The notes under the pieces: generated by a model | Database searches by the model: none | What the model was told of the DNA's origin: nothing | Seen by the model: the letters and a program-made list of their open reading frames with translations, nothing else | Part shown: positions 6,210-6,528 of the stretch, piece by piece | Layout: each line of letters begins with the position of its first letter | How positions within the stretch are numbered: the stretch's first letter is position 1 | Position numbers and translations under genes: made by a program | NCBI GenBank assembly: GCA_027057345.1 | Contig: JALUIX010000142.1 | Location: 1 to 6,528 of the forward strand | Length of the DNA: 6,528 bases | Direction of reading: 5' to 3' | Source: S144-45 sp015494035 | GTDB lineage: Bacteria > Pseudomonadota > Gammaproteobacteria > Xanthomonadales > Marinicellaceae

Positions 6210-6241
6210 CACTGGTAACACCTGCACAAGGCAGGCCAGTG
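6210..6241 (-). promoter_or_regulatory. Bulged stem-loop in the probable leader of the lipoprotein gene
   Basis: CACTGG (6210-6215) pairs with CCAGTG (6236-6241), and CCTGC (6221-6225) with GCAGG (6231-6235), around an ACAAG loop with a five-base bulge (6216-6220). That gives 11 base pairs in all. A second small hairpin, CTGCC-GCA-GGCAG (6194-6206), lies between it and the gene. No T-tract follows, so this is not an intrinsic terminator. If transcription starts further upstream, it folds about 60 nt before the start codon; a role in mRNA stability or translation is inference. Confidence 0.4.
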
Positions 6242-6262
6242 TGCCAAAAACACCACTTGGCA
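6242..6262. promoter_or_regulatory. 21-bp dyad TGCCAA-N9-TTGGCA, possible operator
   Basis: Two perfect 6-base half-sites in inverted orientation with a nine-base AT-rich spacer lie directly beside the bulged stem-loop. The size and symmetry are those of a site for a dimeric regulator. A further short dyad (ACTTG/CAAGT, 6255-6269) overlaps it. No regulator is encoded in the window, so the assignment rests on symmetry alone. Confidence 0.3.
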
Positions 6263-6346
6263 ATCAAGTAAAAAATGATTTTTGGTGGGCTTTTCTGCCT
6301 ATGCCAGCCCGTGCCAACAAGCAAAATTTCCCCAACATCAGGTTTT

Positions 6347-6355
6347 TGTGGATAA
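6347..6355 (-). promoter_or_regulatory. Perfect DnaA-box 9-mer
   Basis: Leftward the bases are TTATCCACA, the strongest E. coli DnaA-binding 9-mer, with AT-rich DNA nearby (6372-6380). It stands alone: no second clear box was found within the window, so this is not an origin. It may be a chance match or a DnaA-responsive site in the intergenic region. Confidence 0.4.
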
Positions 6356-6449
6356 TCAGCGCCCAGGCGACATATTTTTTACCAGGCAACCATCTGGCTT
6401 ACTTAGGTGTCGGGTCTCGATAGATTCTATTCCAAAAAGGAGTTATCCT

Positions 6450-6509
6450 TTGTTCCGAAGTCGCCATCTGTTAAATGGCTGGTTGATGCACAACCTGGAG
6501 GAAGCATAA
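6450..6509 (+). CDS. Possible 19-residue leader peptide with TTG start
   Basis: AAAAAGGAG (GGAG at 6439-6442) lies seven bases before a TTG that opens a 19-codon frame ending in TAA at 6507-6509. The product would read MFRSRHLLNGWLMHNLEEA, with a basic front and acidic end and no run of one regulatory amino acid. It ends four bases before the ATG of the next gene, and its last codons contain that gene's ribosome site. This is the arrangement of a coupled leader ORF, but the frame is short and could be chance. I do not recognise it. Confidence 0.3.
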   Translation: MFRSRHLLNGWLMHNLEEA

Positions 6510-6513
6510 CATC

Positions 6514-6528
6514 ATGGTCATCCATCCC
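6514..6528 (+). CDS. Start of an unidentified gene, cut by the window end
   Basis: The ATG at 6514-6516 follows the purine-rich GGAGGAAG at 6497-6504, about ten bases upstream, and the frame stays open to the window edge (Met-Val-Ile-His-Pro). An in-frame TGA at 6484-6486 excludes a much earlier start. Five codons are too few to identify the product. A small GGTTG/CAACC hairpin (6481-6495) sits just before the ribosome site. Confidence 0.4.

Larger units (their letters stand above)
6148..6449. other. Intergenic region between divergent units, no convincing gene
   Basis: About 300 bases with no credible coding sequence; the open frames here lack ribosome sites and recognisable composition. 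The part nearest the lipoprotein gene (6181-6262) is GC-rich and full of dyads, while 6263-6400 is AT-richer with A/T tracts, as in promoter DNA. It should carry the promoter of the leftward lipoprotein gene and perhaps that of the rightward unit, but I could not find a convincing -35/-10 pair for either. Confidence 0.6.

Noticed and set aside
6297..6316. A possible sigma-54 promoter (TGGCACG followed by GGCAT, leftward)
   Set aside because: The GG and GC dinucleotides are separated by nine bases instead of the required ten, and the -12 half is a poor match.
6148..6324. A 59-codon N-terminal extension of the lipoprotein
   Set aside because: The ATG at 6147 has AGGAG at the right distance and begins a standard lipoprotein signal peptide; the upstream residues are Cys/Trp/His-rich and unlike a protein start.
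1..6528. tRNA or rRNA genes, CRISPR arrays, transposase or integrase genes, toxin-antitoxin pairs
   Set aside because: No direct-repeat array with spacers, tRNA-like cloverleaf or matching protein was seen on either strand.

Overview
The window looks like a chromosomal segment of a gammaproteobacterium of moderate-to-high GC. This rests on a ClpB very close to the Escherichia coli type, an FmdB-family zinc ribbon protein beside it, YbjQ-family proteins, and a secreted protein ending in a C-terminal Gly-Phe-Glu tail. The species cannot be named from the sequence alone.

Layout. Positions 1-1224 (+) hold the C-terminal half of the ClpB disaggregase; its start lies before the window. A 13-bp hairpin without a U-tract follows, then fmdB (1317-1604, +). 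The end of fmdB runs into an imperfect inverted-repeat element of about 162 bp (1590-1751) that looks like a MITE and supplies the fmdB stop codon. A strong UUCG-loop terminator (1794-1816) closes the rightward unit. Convergent to it is a tight three-gene leftward operon: a soluble YbjQ-family protein (3166-3501), a membrane-anchored YbjQ-family protein (2700-3164) and a membrane-anchored M48 zinc metallopeptidase (1849-2688). The gaps are 1 and 11 nt. A candidate extended -10 promoter lies at 3541-3549 with a palindrome just upstream. Before it, also leftward, is a gene for an 834-residue lipoprotein with eight Asp-box (BNR) motifs, predicted to be an extracytoplasmic beta-propeller (3643-6147), ending at its own terminator (3581-3608).

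The stretch 6148-6449 has no convincing gene. It holds a highly folded leader or upstream region for the lipoprotein gene, a 21-bp dyad and one perfect DnaA-box 9-mer. At the right edge a rightward unit may begin: a possible 19-codon TTG-started leader ORF, then the first five codons of a gene cut by the window end.

How the genes relate. ClpB acts in cytoplasmic protein quality control. The M48 peptidase with its two YbjQ-type partners is plausibly an envelope protein-quality or stress module, which is inference from operon structure and the M48 family. The propeller lipoprotein is an envelope or surface protein of unknown ligand. I do not see a complete, clearly novel defence or mobile system. 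The most notable items are the element forming the end of fmdB, the tandem YbjQ plus M48 operon, and the lipoprotein with both a lipobox and a Gly-Phe-Glu C-terminal tail.
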